A DNA stretch of 64,000 nucleotides, taken from positions 1 through 64,000 of the forward strand of contig NZ_JAHKQF010000018.1 of assembly GCF_018860965.1 (NCBI RefSeq). The letters are read 5' to 3'. This document shows positions 29,512-39,134 of the stretch, piece after piece (position 1 is the first letter of the stretch; each line of letters begins with the position of its first letter). A model generated the notes under the pieces. It did not search any database. It saw only the letters and a program-made list of their open reading frames with translations, and was not told the DNA's origin. The position numbers were made by a program, and so were the translations under genes. This DNA comes from Alteromonas sp. C1M14. GTDB lineage: Bacteria; Pseudomonadota; Gammaproteobacteria; Enterobacterales; Alteromonadaceae.

Positions 29512-30390
29512 ATGGCAATAGCACTGTCGGCCTCAAACTGGCGAGCATATGTACAACTTACCCGACTGGATAAACCCATTGGGATATATTTATTGTTGTG
29601 GCCCACCGTTTGGGCGCTGATTATTGCCGCCGATGGCGTGCCTGATATTGGCATCACCGCCATATTCATTGCTGGTGTGGTGCTTATGCGCTCGGCAGGG
29701 TGCATCATAAACGACTATGCTGATAGGAAAGTCGACGGCAGTGTTAAACGCACGGCGTCTCGTCCCCTTGTTTCAGGTGCGGTTACGGAAAAAGAGGCGC
29801 TTCAGTTATTTGCGTTGTTAGTGTTTATTTCATTTTTGCTGGTTTTAATGCTGAATTGGCAAACCATTGCGCTTTCGGTGGTGGCGTTACTCTTAGCCGC
29901 TTGTTACCCGTTTATGAAACGCTATACCCACATGCCGCAAGCCGTGTTAGGGGCTGCATTTGGGTGGAGCATACCCATGGCATTTGCAGCTGTTACCGGG
30001 ACAGTGGCCATTGAAGGCTGGTTGCTTTTTGTGGCGAACCTTAGCTGGACTATTGCTTACGATACTTATTATGCCATGGTAGACAGAGACGACGATGTCA
30101 AGATAGGGGTAAAATCGTCGGCCATTTTATTTGGTCGCTACGATCGCACTATCATTGGTTTATTACAGGTGATAACACTGGTATTGCTGGCAATTATCGC
30201 AATGCGCTTGCATTACGGTTGGGTGGTGTATGCGGGGCTAGGTGTGTGTAGTGGATTGTTTATGGCGCAGAGGTATCAAACCCGACACAAAGCGCGTATG
30301 GCGTGCTTTAAAGCCTTTTTAGATAATCATTATGTGGGATTGGTGTTAGCAGTCGCACTGGTGCTCGACCGGGTTATACTTGCAGGATAA
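29512..30390 (+). CDS. ubiA: 4-hydroxybenzoate octaprenyltransferase UbiA
   Basis: The membrane prenyltransferase that attaches the polyprenyl tail to 4-hydroxybenzoate. About 292 residues from the ATG at 29512; a GTG at 29506 overlapping the ubiC stop is an alternative. The two Asp-rich motifs are [11 protein letters not shown] near residue 67 and [13 protein letters not shown] near residue 190. Several membrane spans surround them. Directly follows ubiC. Confidence 0.96.
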   Translation: MAIALSASNWRAYVQLTRLDKPIGIYLLLWPTVWALIIAADGVPDIGITAIFIAGVVLMRSAGCIINDYADRKVDGSVKRTASRPLVSGAVTEKEALQLFALLVFISFLLVLMLNWQTIALSVVALLLAACYPFMKRYTHMPQAVLGAAFGWSIPMAFAAVTGTVAIEGWLLFVANLSWTIAYDTYYAMVDRDDDVKIGVKSSAILFGRYDRTIIGLLQVITLVLLAIIAMRLHYGWVVYAGLGVCSGLFMAQRYQTRHKARMACFKAFLDNHYVGLVLAVALVLDRVILAG

Positions 30391-30435
30391 CGTACTTTTT
30401 AGTGCAAATATAACCCGTACACAGAATGCTTAGCA

Positions 30436-30693
30436 TTACTTTATTTTAGCGTTTTGTTCGGCTTCCAGGGCCGCTAAACGGCTTTCCATGGCTTCAAGCT
30501 TTTCGCGGGTACGTATTAATACCTGGCTTTGAATATCAAATTCTTCGCGACTAACTAAGTCTAATTTACCGAGCTGAGATTGAAGAACCTGCTTTATCCG
30601 TGACTCGGCATTTTCAGCCATAGAGCGTACGCCTGGGGGTACGGCTTCAGAAATTTGTTTGGCTATTTCTTCCAGTTTTTTCGGATCAAGCAT
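30436..30693 (-). CDS. ubiK: ubiquinone biosynthesis accessory factor UbiK
   Basis: An 85-residue BMFP-domain protein that supports the soluble ubiquinone biosynthesis complex. The N-terminus MLDPKKLEEIAKQISEAVP is typical; the C-terminal half (REKLEAMESRLAALEAEQ) is a coiled coil. It is convergent with ubiA and divergent from rep. Confidence 0.92.
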   Translation of the reverse strand: MLDPKKLEEIAKQISEAVPPGVRSMAENAESRIKQVLQSQLGKLDLVSREEFDIQSQVLIRTREKLEAMESRLAALEAEQNAKIK

Positions 30694-30809
30694 AGGATTT
30701 CCTTTATAATGCGCGTCATCATGTAGTTGCTACGTATTTTAAAGAGATGCGGAGCACATGCAACGAAAACTATCTTTCTCATAACCGAATTACGTCATTC
30801 CCACTGCCT

Positions 30810-32828
30810 ATGAAACTCAATGATGCACAACAATCTGCTGTGACGTTTGTCTCTGGTCCCTGTTTGGTACTGGCCGGAGCGGGCAGTGGAAAAACTCGCG
30901 TGATCACCAATAAAATTGCTTACTTGGTGCGTGAATGTGACTTACCTGCCAGACAAATCGCGGCGGTTACCTTTACTAATAAAGCTGCCCGGGAAATGAA
31001 AGAGCGAGTAGGGCAAACCTTGGGGAAAAAAGAAGCGCGTGGATTAAAAGTCTCTACGTTTCACACGCTAGGGTTAACCATCATTAAAGCCCATGTCAAA
31101 GAATTGGGGCTTAAACCGGGTTTTTCACTCTTTGATGATAAAGACTCGATGGCGCTGCTAAACGATTTGACCGCTGATACCATCGATGGTGATAAAGACC
31201 AACTTAAGATGCTACAAAGCTGTATTTCCAACTGGAAGAACGATTTGATCCTGCCTGATGCCCTCGCTAAACAGGCAAAAAGTGCCGGGGAAGGCGAGTT
31301 TGCTGAGGCCTATCGTCAATATCAAAATCATTTGCGAGCCTACAATGCCTTAGACTTTGATGATTTGATATTGTTGCCCACCTTGCTTTTACGTCACAAC
31401 GAAACCGTACGACAGAAATGGCAAAACAAAATTCGTTATTTGCTGGTGGATGAATATCAGGATACGAATACCAGTCAGTATGAATTGGTAAAGCTGCTAG
31501 TAGGAGAGCGTGCACGGTTTACCGTGGTAGGTGACGATGATCAGTCTATTTATTCTTGGCGTGGCGCGCGGCCGCAAAATTTGCATTTGCTGCAGCAGGA
31601 TTTCCCGCGCCTTAATGTGGTAAAGCTGCAACAGAACTATCGTTCATCGGGGCGTATTTTGCACAGCGCCAATATTCTGATTCAAAACAACCCACATTTA
31701 TTTGATAAAACCTTATTTTCAGAAATGGGTTACGGCGAACCGTTGCGCGTAATTACCGCTAAAAATGAAGAGCACGAAGCCGAGCGTGTGGTGGCGGAGC
31801 TAATAGCGCATAAGTTTATGAATCGCACCAATTATAAAGATTACGCCATCTTGTATCGAGGGAATCATCAAAGCCGGTTGTTCGAAAAGCTGCTTATGAG
31901 TAACCGTATTCCCTATCGCATTAATGGCGGTATGTCTTTCTTTGGCCGCACCGAAGTTAAAGACATCATGGCGTACTTACGGTTGCTGGTGAATCAGGAT
32001 GACGACAATGCCTTTTTGCGGGTGGTAAATACACCCAATCGAGGTATTGGCCGTGCCACTTTGGAAAAGTTAGGTAATTTTGCCAATGAATTAAAAATGT
32101 CGCTGTTTGCGGCCGCTACTCATTCAGGGTTATCCGGTGTGTTACCGGAAGCGGCGTATCAGCGAGTGGCTGGGTTTGGCCGATGGGTGGTAGAAACCGC
32201 CGACAACATAAACCGTGGCGATAGCAAAGCGGTATTGCGGGATATGATCCGCTCTATGCAGTACGAAGAATTTTTGTATGAACAAAGCCCTAGCCCTAAA
32301 GCGGCTGAGATGGCCATGGCCAATGTCAGTACCTTATTTGGTTGGGTAACCGATATGCTAGAGGGCAACGATTTAGACCCGCCGATGACCATGCAGGAAG
32401 TGGTAAACCGGTTAATCCTACGTGACATGATGGAGCGGGCAGAAGAAGACGGCGAAACCGATCAAGTGCAACTGATGACCTTACATGCATCAAAAGGACT
32501 GGAATTTCCGGTGGTGTTTTTAGTGGGCATGGAAGAAGGGTTGCTGCCTCATCAAAGCAGTATCGACGAGGACAATGTAGAAGAAGAGCGCAGATTGGCT
32601 TATGTGGGGATCACTCGGGCCCAACGTGAACTTATTTTCAGTTTGGCAAAAGAACGTCGACAATTTGGTGAAATAATCAATCCAGAGCCCAGCCGGTTTC
32701 TTTATGAGCTTCCTAGCGATGATTTGCACTGGGACGAGAAAAAAGTGAAGCCGTCAGCCGAGCAGCGCAAAAAAACCAATGAAGCTGGGCTTGCCAGCTT
32801 AAAAGCGATGTTAGGGAAATCTGAATAG
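30810..32828 (+). CDS. rep: ATP-dependent DNA helicase Rep
   Basis: A superfamily 1A 3'-5' helicase that clears protein roadblocks ahead of replication forks. The start at 30810 gives [17 protein letters not shown] and 672 residues, the usual Rep size; a longer frame from 30747 is unlikely. Walker A is [11 protein letters not shown] near residue 22, Walker [11 protein letters not shown] near residue 213, then [13 protein letters not shown] and the C-terminal motif [14 protein letters not shown] and YVGITRAQ. Confidence 0.96.
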   Translation: MKLNDAQQSAVTFVSGPCLVLAGAGSGKTRVITNKIAYLVRECDLPARQIAAVTFTNKAAREMKERVGQTLGKKEARGLKVSTFHTLGLTIIKAHVKELGLKPGFSLFDDKDSMALLNDLTADTIDGDKDQLKMLQSCISNWKNDLILPDALAKQAKSAGEGEFAEAYRQYQNHLRAYNALDFDDLILLPTLLLRHNETVRQKWQNKIRYLLVDEYQDTNTSQYELVKLLVGERARFTVVGDDDQSIYSWRGARPQNLHLLQQDFPRLNVVKLQQNYRSSGRILHSANILIQNNPHLFDKTLFSEMGYGEPLRVITAKNEEHEAERVVAELIAHKFMNRTNYKDYAILYRGNHQSRLFEKLLMSNRIPYRINGGMSFFGRTEVKDIMAYLRLLVNQDDDNAFLRVVNTPNRGIGRATLEKLGNFANELKMSLFAAATHSGLSGVLPEAAYQRVAGFGRWVVETADNINRGDSKAVLRDMIRSMQYEEFLYEQSPSPKAAEMAMANVSTLFGWVTDMLEGNDLDPPMTMQEVVNRLILRDMMERAEEDGETDQVQLMTLHASKGLEFPVVFLVGMEEGLLPHQSSIDEDNVEEERRLAYVGITRAQRELIFSLAKERRQFGEIINPEPSRFLYELPSDDLHWDEKKVKPSAEQRKKTNEAGLASLKAMLGKSE

Positions 32829-32839
32829 TAGGGCAGGGA

Positions 32840-35419
32840 CTAAATTGGCTGAGGTTCGCTAAGGGCTTTACCTTGCCCATAATGGCATTCTATTTCATTG
32901 AGGGCTTTAAGTTGGGTTTTTGAATCGACGCCTTCGGCGATAACGTCAAAGTGCAGGTGTTCAGAAACCAGCATCACCGATTGAATCAACTTAAGATTGC
33001 GCTGAGACCGAGGTAACGACTTTATAAATCGATGGTCTATTTTGATAAAGTCGAAAGGGTAAGCAAATAAATAACTCAACGAAGCAAGGCCGCTACCAAA
33101 ATTATCAAGTACTAAGGTTACACCGGCGCGTTTAAGCTTTTTGATGGCCGGTAAGATAAAGCTTGAACGACGGTTTAAATCATTTTCATCGAATTCAAAG
33201 ACCAAACGGTCTGCAGGGACTTCTAACCCTTTAATCAAATTGAGTATTTTTGATACCAACGACGCCTGCAAAAGGTGATTGATGGAAATATTCACCGCTA
33301 TTTTTGTGATATTGCCCTTTTCGCTTTCGCTGTTATTTAGCAGCACACATGCTCTGCGTAATTGGTAAAGATCCAAATCCAGCGTTAACCCGCTTTGCTC
33401 TGCCACTATGCGGAATTGTTCTCGGTTTACTTTGCCATAGTGGGGATCTACCCAGCGTACATACAATTCGTGATACAGCACTTGCTGGGCTTTTAAATCA
33501 ACAACCGGTTGTAAAAAGCATTCAAACTCTTCATCCCGCAAGGCGCGTCGAAATTCGTTTTCTAGCTCTAATTCTTCTAATAAGCGTTCGCGCATGGATT
33601 TGTCGAACATCACAAAGCGCCCGCGGCCCAGCGTTTTTGCTTGGTACATTGCGGCGTCGGCGTCGCGGAGTATTTCGTCCGCAGAGCTGTAATAAGGTTC
33701 TAGGTGAGCAATACCAATACTGGCCCCAGAGTACATTTCTTTGTCGTCTAAAATAAAGGGCTCGGAAATAGATTCAATGATGCGGCAGGCCACCTCTTCA
33801 ACATCTTCGGCACTGGCAAAATTATCCAATAACACCACAAATTCGTCACCGCCAAGACGGGCAAGTAAATCGTGACCGCGAATACACAATGAAATACGCC
33901 GAGCAACCTCAATTAAGAATTCGTCTCCGGCATGGTGGCCAAGGGTATCGTTAATAATTTTAAATCGATCAAGGTCGATAAACAGTACGGCAAATAGGTT
34001 ATCTGCGTAGCGTTGCTTGCTGGCAATGGCTAAATCTAACCGATTGGTAAACATGGCCCGATTGGGCAAGTCGGTTAAACTATCGTGATGGGCATCGTGA
34101 ATAAGCTTAAGCTCAATTTCTTTACGCTCTTCGATTTGTTGGGTAAGAAACGCGTTGGTGCGATCGAGCTCTCGTGTTCGTTCTTTTACTCGTTCTTCTA
34201 ATTGGGCGTTATAGCGTTGAATAGCTTCTGTGCTGCGTTTTCTTTCCATTGCCGTGGCAATGTGATGTGACACAAAGCGTAGTAGCTCTAAATCGCGGGA
34301 TGTGTACTTTGCCAGTTTGCCGTAGGTTTGAACTGCAATAACACCACAAATGGCGCCGTCTACCACAAGCGGTGAGCCCAACCAAGAATTGGCACTTTTT
34401 AACATGTTCTGGGCAACGGTGACATCCAGTTCCCCAGCTTCTGCCAATTCTAACACCCGCGAGGGGTTTACCAATTCGGTTTGCCCAGTGCGTAGTACCA
34501 GTTCTGTCAGTCCCAGCCCTAACGCACGCCTTGACGGACCTTTCGTGGTCGTGTCGTTGTAGTAAGGAAAATCAAGATAACTGCCGGATTGATCCAAAGT
34601 AGCGATAAAACAGTTTGGTGCACTAATCAGGCGCGTGAGTATTTCATGAATGCTGGCATAAAAGGCATTCATGTCGCCTTCAAGGTTGGCGGCTAATTCC
34701 GATATTTCAAATAACGCATGCTGCAGGGTTTCTATTTTTTGGCGCTCTAAGATTTCTTCTTGCAGTTCGTCATTAATTTTACGTAATTGGCGGGTACGGT
34801 CACGTATGGTGCGTTCGGTAAGTTCTCGGTTTTTTACCCTATCGACAGCGGTAACAATGTGCTGGGAAACAAATAGTAGTACTTCTAAATCTTCTTGAGA
34901 ATAGAACACGGTATTGTCATAGGTTTGTACCACCATGGCACCAATCACTTGTGAGCCACGCTTAAGAGGAACACCAAGAAACTGATGGGGAACGGCGCCT
35001 ACCATTTTGATGCCAGTACGTTCAGTAAAAGACTTGTGATCTTCACCATGAATAAAGAGGTGCTCGCCAGAGCGGAGAATATGGCCGGTAAGACCGTCCA
35101 TTAGTGTTTCGGCAGGTATTTGCTTAATGGTTTGTTCGTCGAACTCATCAACAAAGTAAGCAAAGTTAATTACGTTTGCATCAGGCTCATAAAAGGCCAC
35201 GAAAAAATTATCAGCATTCATGAAGTCGCCGATGATTTCGTGTATGGCCGGATAAAGGCGGCTAAGATTACTGACAGAGCTTGCAAGCTCTGAAATATCA
35301 AATAATGCCTTTTGTACCCGTTCTGAGCGTTTGTACTTTTCCGTAAGTTTCTGTAATTGCGGGATGAGTTCTCTAAGCTCTTCCTCTGACAACTCGTACT
35401 GCGTCGACCCTGAAGTCAT
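32840..35419 (-). CDS. GAF-GAF-GGDEF protein with degenerate EAL domain
   Basis: An 859-residue soluble signalling protein. Two GAF sensor domains (about residues 40-205 and 250-395) are each preceded by helical linkers, followed by a coiled coil, a GGDEF domain with RLGGDEFVVLL near residue 521 and an inhibitory site RGHD just before it, then an EAL-like domain. The EAL domain has lost key residues: HELYVRW replaces EALIRW (near residue 651), EFDEND replaces the ELTE motif, and DNFGSG replaces DDFGTG. It should therefore act as a diguanylate cyclase only, with the EAL part perhaps binding but not cleaving. Convergent with rep. Confidence 0.92.
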   Translation of the reverse strand: MTSGSTQYELSEEELRELIPQLQKLTEKYKRSERVQKALFDISELASSVSNLSRLYPAIHEIIGDFMNADNFFVAFYEPDANVINFAYFVDEFDEQTIKQIPAETLMDGLTGHILRSGEHLFIHGEDHKSFTERTGIKMVGAVPHQFLGVPLKRGSQVIGAMVVQTYDNTVFYSQEDLEVLLFVSQHIVTAVDRVKNRELTERTIRDRTRQLRKINDELQEEILERQKIETLQHALFEISELAANLEGDMNAFYASIHEILTRLISAPNCFIATLDQSGSYLDFPYYNDTTTKGPSRRALGLGLTELVLRTGQTELVNPSRVLELAEAGELDVTVAQNMLKSANSWLGSPLVVDGAICGVIAVQTYGKLAKYTSRDLELLRFVSHHIATAMERKRSTEAIQRYNAQLEERVKERTRELDRTNAFLTQQIEERKEIELKLIHDAHHDSLTDLPNRAMFTNRLDLAIASKQRYADNLFAVLFIDLDRFKIINDTLGHHAGDEFLIEVARRISLCIRGHDLLARLGGDEFVVLLDNFASAEDVEEVACRIIESISEPFILDDKEMYSGASIGIAHLEPYYSSADEILRDADAAMYQAKTLGRGRFVMFDKSMRERLLEELELENEFRRALRDEEFECFLQPVVDLKAQQVLYHELYVRWVDPHYGKVNREQFRIVAEQSGLTLDLDLYQLRRACVLLNNSESEKGNITKIAVNISINHLLQASLVSKILNLIKGLEVPADRLVFEFDENDLNRRSSFILPAIKKLKRAGVTLVLDNFGSGLASLSYLFAYPFDFIKIDHRFIKSLPRSQRNLKLIQSVMLVSEHLHFDVIAEGVDSKTQLKALNEIECHYGQGKALSEPQPI

Positions 35420-35554
35420 ACTGATGTGCCGTATTATTATTTTAGGTATTGTTCAGTATTAAATTAACCGATTTGTGCAAATAACGCCACTTTTTGCAGC
35501 AATTTTGAGCGGAAATTCGTAAATGTGGGGAAAGGTATGAAAGGGAATACATGT

Positions 35555-35577
35555 CGGCCAGTAAGGGTTACTGGCCG
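35555..35577 (-). terminator. stem-loop after cytochrome c5 gene
   Basis: CGGCCAGTAA (35555-35564) and TTACTGGCCG (35568-35577) form a perfect 10-bp stem with a 3-base loop, 10 bases past the cytochrome stop. There is no T run on either side, so it may stabilise the mRNA end rather than terminate by itself. Confidence 0.5.
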
Positions 35578-35587
35578 TGAAGGCTAT

Positions 35588-35989
35588 TTAGATACCTTCG
35601 ATCATGTATTCGATGGCGGCTTTAATTTCATCATCGCTACAGTTGCCACAAGTTCCTCGTGGCGGCATGGCATTTAAGCCATTTAACGCGTTAGCCCATA
35701 CGCCGTCTAAACCTCGTTCGTCTAAACGTGGTGTCCAGTCTTCAGCGTTGTGAAGGCGTGGTGCACCAAGTACGCCTGAGCCGTGACATGCCACACAGGC
35801 ACCGTTGTACACGTCTTCCCCTGAACGGGCTGCAGATGCCCCAGCTGCAGCGGTTTGTGCACCTGCCACATTTAAGCTGCCGTAGGGTTTAATACGTTCT
35901 TTTATCGCTTCGTCTGTCATTTCCTGAGCGTGGGCTGTGGTTACACCCATTGCCAATACTACAACACCTAACAATGCATTTAGTTTCAC
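35588..35989 (-). CDS. cytochrome c5 family protein
   Basis: A 133-residue periplasmic monoheme cytochrome. A signal peptide ends at AHAQE. The heme site is CVACH, and the distal side has LNAMPPRGTCGNC, giving the extra Cys pair and axial Met seen in cytochrome c5. It probably shuttles electrons between the bc1 complex and an oxidase. A close relative of similar layout is at 54536-54853. Confidence 0.9.
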   Translation of the reverse strand: MKLNALLGVVVLAMGVTTAHAQEMTDEAIKERIKPYGSLNVAGAQTAAAGASAARSGEDVYNGACVACHGSGVLGAPRLHNAEDWTPRLDERGLDGVWANALNGLNAMPPRGTCGNCSDDEIKAAIEYMIEGI

Positions 35990-36227
35990 ATCTGTCTCCA
36001 GGCTACGGTCTTATTAATCGGTAATCGCCTGATTATAGCGGTTAAAAAGTCTCCGACAACATTTTGCACACAAATACCTATAAAAAGTGTGTGAAATGCT
36101 GATTTAACGCTAATCTCGTGCTAAAGGCGACAAAGAGGTTGAAGCGAGGGCGTTGCATCAGTATGATATCGCTCCCAATTAAGGCTGCTCGTCTTCGAGC
36201 CTTTGCACTGCCTTATACGTAAGATAT

Positions 36228-36304
36228 CCGCCCCTAGCTCAGCTGGATAGAGCGCAGCCCTCCGGAGGCTGAGGTCAGAGGTTCGAATCCTCTGGGGCGG
36301 GCCA
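36228..36304 (+). tRNA. tRNA-Arg (anticodon CCG)
   Basis: A complete cloverleaf of 77 bases with encoded CCA. The acceptor stem pairs CCGCCCC (36228-36234) with GGGGCGG (36294-36300). The anticodon stem CAGCC/GGCTG encloses loop CTCCGGA, giving anticodon CCG at 36262-36264. The T arm is AGAGG-TTCGAAT-CCTCT. Its 3' part is repeated at 38263-38308, marking it as an integration site. Confidence 0.97.
36257..36302 (+). repeat. 46-bp direct repeat, copy 1 (inside tRNA-Arg)
   Basis: Bases 36257-36302 (from the anticodon stem to the first C of CCA) are identical to 38263-38308. The two copies are 2006 bp apart and enclose hipB-hipA. This is the pattern left by site-specific integration into the 3' end of a tRNA gene (attL/attR). 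Confidence 0.93.
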
Positions 36305-36368
36305 TTTCTCTCTTTTTTGTTCTGATGAACGAGTTTGTGAACTAGTGAGCAAATAGCAGAGCTGTCCG

Positions 36369-37682
36369 CTATCCTTTCAGAAAAGTCGTTATTTTGCGCA
36401 GGCAAGTGATCGTGCGTTCGGTTATGATCTCACCTACACCCATATCAAAATGTGCATTCGCCTGCTTGAGGGTGGAAGTCAGTGCTTCCTCTACCTTTTC
36501 GTCTAAGGAGGCTAATATGCCGAGTGTTTGCTCCTTATCTATACCTTGCCGCTTGCCGTGCTCTGGCCAGTGCAGAGGCATAATTTCATTCCATTTGTAG
36601 TGTGTATTTTTACTATGGACTTTCATTGCCATTTTTATTTTTTTTGCCTGGATGTTCCCTTGGCCGAAGTAGGGATAAGCACTTAACACATCGTAGAAGG
36701 GCGTTAGACGGTATCCATCCTGATTCAGTGCGATGCTGAAGTTTTTTGCATGCCCATCAATCGCAGCAAGCAACCAAAATACGATTTGCACACGAAAGAA
36801 TTCGAGTCGATCGTCGTATGCGTTTTTTGAGCTAGACAGCAGTTCCATGACCTGCTGAGAACCCGGGCCACCATTTTCCTCGTACTTTGAGCCACTCACT
36901 TTCCCTAATGCCTGACACATATCCTCTTGGGGAAGCCGGAAAATAGTGTCGCCCTCGATTCTGCGATCAAAGCGTTCCACCACCAATACCTTCTGGTCTT
37001 CAAATTGCGCAATTTCACAATCTGCCACATTCAAGCCCAGGTTTTTCATAAACGTCTGGCAGAACCATTCGTTGTCTACACTCGAAGATAAGTCTATTCC
37101 CAAGCTTTCATGATGAAGAATGGGTGGCTTAAAGATATGTGTGGTTGGGGTTGAGCCATGTGGTCGATACCATCTTCCTTTCCATAGGGTTAGTGCGGTC
37201 TTCTCCTGCGCTCCAGCAAGAGAAATTCTGAAGTCATCATCTGAATTCATACCTAACACCTTTTCAAGACGAGTTTCTCTGATAATTTGTGCGACTTCAC
37301 CTTCAGATAATGGAGTAAGCGACAGCGGAGGCATTTCTCCTGTTGCAGGCGTTTGAGTGAATGTGAGCGCACCCACACAATCTTTTCCAACCTTGGCTAA
37401 CAAATCGAAGGGCTTGGCACTATCAGCTCCTAAGCGGTCTTTCATATGCTCTCTGATAGCGCTTGTATCCGGCAGCAAATTATCAAAATAAGCATGTACA
37501 GCTTCTCCTGTTATTTCAGCTCGTTGCATAGGTAAGCTTAGGGAGATAGCGCGACCTCCCTCTACCTCTAGCCAGTTGGGGTCGTACTTAAAGCTCATAC
37601 GTCCATTTTTTAGATACAACTCACCCACAGGAAATCCGTTCATTGAGCAAAAGAGTGTGCGGGTATATGATTTTCGTCCCAT
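36369..37682 (-). CDS. hipA: HipA-type serine/threonine kinase toxin
   Basis: A 437-residue type II toxin of the HipA family. In E. coli, HipA phosphorylates glutamyl-tRNA synthetase and induces persistence. Key sites are conserved: SLAGAQEKTAL with Ser154 in the position of the autophosphorylated serine, HIFKPP (Lys185) for ATP, catalytic Asp309 in AAIDGHAKNFS and Asp331 in FYDVLSAY. The length matches the family. Its start overlaps the hipB stop by one base (TGATG). The stop lies only 65 bases from the tRNA-Arg gene. It appears to be cargo of a small mobile unit. Confidence 0.93.
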   Translation of the reverse strand: MGRKSYTRTLFCSMNGFPVGELYLKNGRMSFKYDPNWLEVEGGRAISLSLPMQRAEITGEAVHAYFDNLLPDTSAIREHMKDRLGADSAKPFDLLAKVGKDCVGALTFTQTPATGEMPPLSLTPLSEGEVAQIIRETRLEKVLGMNSDDDFRISLAGAQEKTALTLWKGRWYRPHGSTPTTHIFKPPILHHESLGIDLSSSVDNEWFCQTFMKNLGLNVADCEIAQFEDQKVLVVERFDRRIEGDTIFRLPQEDMCQALGKVSGSKYEENGGPGSQQVMELLSSSKNAYDDRLEFFRVQIVFWLLAAIDGHAKNFSIALNQDGYRLTPFYDVLSAYPYFGQGNIQAKKIKMAMKVHSKNTHYKWNEIMPLHWPEHGKRQGIDKEQTLGILASLDEKVEEALTSTLKQANAHFDMGVGEIITERTITCLRKITTFLKG

Positions 37683-37948
37683 CAGAATCTCAGTGATTTT
37701 TTCGCCAGTGGGGTAGTCAGTGTGAATACTTCATCCTTGGACGGGTTGTCGACCTTCAACGCTAAGTCTAGTGACGCACAAAGTTTGATGAGCATATCGA
37801 CCGATACTTTTTCAGTCTTGGTTTCACAGTTAGAAATATCCCGTTGATATACGCCAATGCGTTTTGCTAAATCAGCTTGAGTCCATCCTTTGGCTTTTCT
37901 ACTGTCCTTGATAATGGCGCTAAGATCCTTGGGCGTATTAATCTTCAT
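37682..37948 (-). CDS. hipB: HipB-type antitoxin, XRE family
   Basis: An 88-residue helix-turn-helix antitoxin and repressor. The HTH covers about residues 20-45 (TQADLAKRIGVYQRDISNCE), and the C-terminal part to SLRF would contact HipA. It is the first gene of the pair, one base overlapping hipA, and four regularly spaced dyads lie immediately upstream, as expected for autoregulation. Confidence 0.92.
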   Translation of the reverse strand: MKINTPKDLSAIIKDSRKAKGWTQADLAKRIGVYQRDISNCETKTEKVSVDMLIKLCASLDLALKVDNPSKDEVFTLTTPLAKKSLRF

Positions 37949-37958
37949 GTTCGTCTCT

Positions 37959-38057
37959 TATACCGATTTTTGTATAAAACAAAAATATACGAATTTATGT
38001 ATAAATTCACTATATACGTAAATATGTATAAATCAAGTTTATACAGATTTATGTATA
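37959..38057. promoter_or_regulatory. four HipB-type operators, 27-bp period
   Basis: Four 18-bp sites with the form TATAC-N8-GTATA start at 37959, 37986, 38013 and 38040, that is, exactly 27 bp apart. Every half-site is a perfect match. They cover the region from 11 to 109 bases upstream of the hipB ATG. E. coli HipB uses TATCC-N8-GGATA, so the architecture is the same with a changed half-site. Confidence 0.92.
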
Positions 38058-38177
38058 AGAAAACCAACCTAGTCAAAGCGTCAATTCCTACACTAACTAG
38101 GCCAACAGTGTTGATTGATATGACTTTCCCGAATTTTGCAACGCGCTAAATTATGGCGTTACGCTTGCGTCAGGGTG

Positions 38178-38216
38178 AAAAGTGGACAAATTGTCCATAC
38201 TGAAAGTACCACTTTT
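38178..38216. repeat. nested inverted repeats near the distal island end
   Basis: AAAAGTGG (38178-38185) and CCACTTTT (38209-38216) flank GGACAA-A-TTGTCC (38184-38196). The structure is 47 bases from the distal 46-bp repeat. It might be a recombination or terminator structure; function unknown. The rest of 38058-38262 holds no gene I can support. Confidence 0.4.
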
Positions 38217-38262
38217 GTGATCTAAAGTGTGACCACGACCGATTTGATGGGTCCTAAGTGGC

Positions 38263-38308
38263 GCCCTCCGGAGGCTGAGGTCAGAGGTTCGAATCCTCTG
38301 GGGCGGGC
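38263..38308 (+). repeat. 46-bp direct repeat, copy 2 (tRNA-Arg 3' remnant)
   Basis: Identical to 36257-36302 but without the 5' half of the tRNA. The base after the repeat changes the CCA end to CGA, so it cannot make a tRNA. It marks the far end of the 2-kb hipBA unit. Confidence 0.93.
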
Positions 38309-38330
38309 GATTTCCTTTAAATCTAATTGA

Positions 38331-38801
38331 CTATGTCGCAGAAATTCTAAGCCGTTTTTCCACAATAATGGGCATGTCTTTACGCACGGCAGAAATTCTT
38401 ACGCGAACATTCTTTGCATCATCAGGCGCCGCTTGAAACTGTACCGACCGATCACCGCTTATACGGGTTAAGTAAATTGGAGAGTTTTCTAATATCTGTA
38501 CCCCTTTACTGCTGACCACTTCTACTTTTACATTGTGGTAGTCGGGGTGAATATTATAGTGAATGGTAAATGCGCCTTTATTCACAGAAGTATTGTAGTT
38601 AGAGGATAGGGAGACATCCAAAGGGACGCCTTTAGGTGGCTTAAAGTGTTGCAGCATTACCGGGTGCAATGCGGGTGATAAGGGGGGAAACTGGGGTATT
38701 TTGCTGGTGCCATAGTCGTGATACTGGCAGGCTAGGCTAGATGCCGAAAACAGTACACAAAAAAAGTACCCAAGAAAAAGAGAGCGTTTTATCATCATCA
38801 T
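38331..38801 (-). CDS. exported protein of unknown function
   Basis: A 156-residue protein I do not recognise. A signal peptide (about residues 1-24) ends near SSLAC; the Cys could be lipidated but the preceding residues fit a lipobox poorly. The mature part has a Pro-rich N-terminus (KIPQFPPLSPALHP) and a C-terminal beta-rich domain (GAFTIHYNIHPDYHNVKVEVV, RVRISAVRKDM). It ends 22 bases from the distal tRNA repeat. The next 330 bases (38802-39134) are AT-rich and show no gene. Confidence 0.6.
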   Translation of the reverse strand: MMMIKRSLFLGYFFCVLFSASSLACQYHDYGTSKIPQFPPLSPALHPVMLQHFKPPKGVPLDVSLSSNYNTSVNKGAFTIHYNIHPDYHNVKVEVVSSKGVQILENSPIYLTRISGDRSVQFQAAPDDAKNVRVRISAVRKDMPIIVEKRLRISAT

Positions 38802-39134
38802 GCCTAATTTGTTTTTCGAGTAGTAAAAAGTTTATCGATATACCCGCAGTAAAAAATTCAATAATTGGCCGCTGCGTAGTAAGCAAAACCAACGTACTTT
38901 ATTGTTTCTAACAGAAGATTCTGGTGACAAATAACCGATACAACCAAGATGGTTAAATTCTAACCTAGCAAATAGATTGTGTTTTGGTCAAGGGGTATTG
39001 CTAGCCTATGGGCTAGCGTAACGGGGTTGCTAGGTAGGTTGCTTGGTATCTAACGTGTTGTCAGTACTATGGGAATAGTGTGAATGTACGCCCTACACTT
39101 CACCGGTGTTATGCAGTAGTATGCTATTTAGACT

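Noticed and set aside
33349..33756. 135-residue open frame opposite the GGDEF/EAL gene
   Set aside because: Lies wholly in the coding sequence of a clear signalling protein.
36121..36405. Open frame on the minus strand overlapping the tRNA-Arg gene
   Set aside because: It runs through the complete tRNA and has no family resemblance or ribosome site.
37959..38057. Regular 27-bp repeats that resemble a short CRISPR array
   Set aside because: Only dyad half-sites are conserved, no spacer/repeat alternation or cas genes; they lie directly upstream of hipB and match repressor operators.
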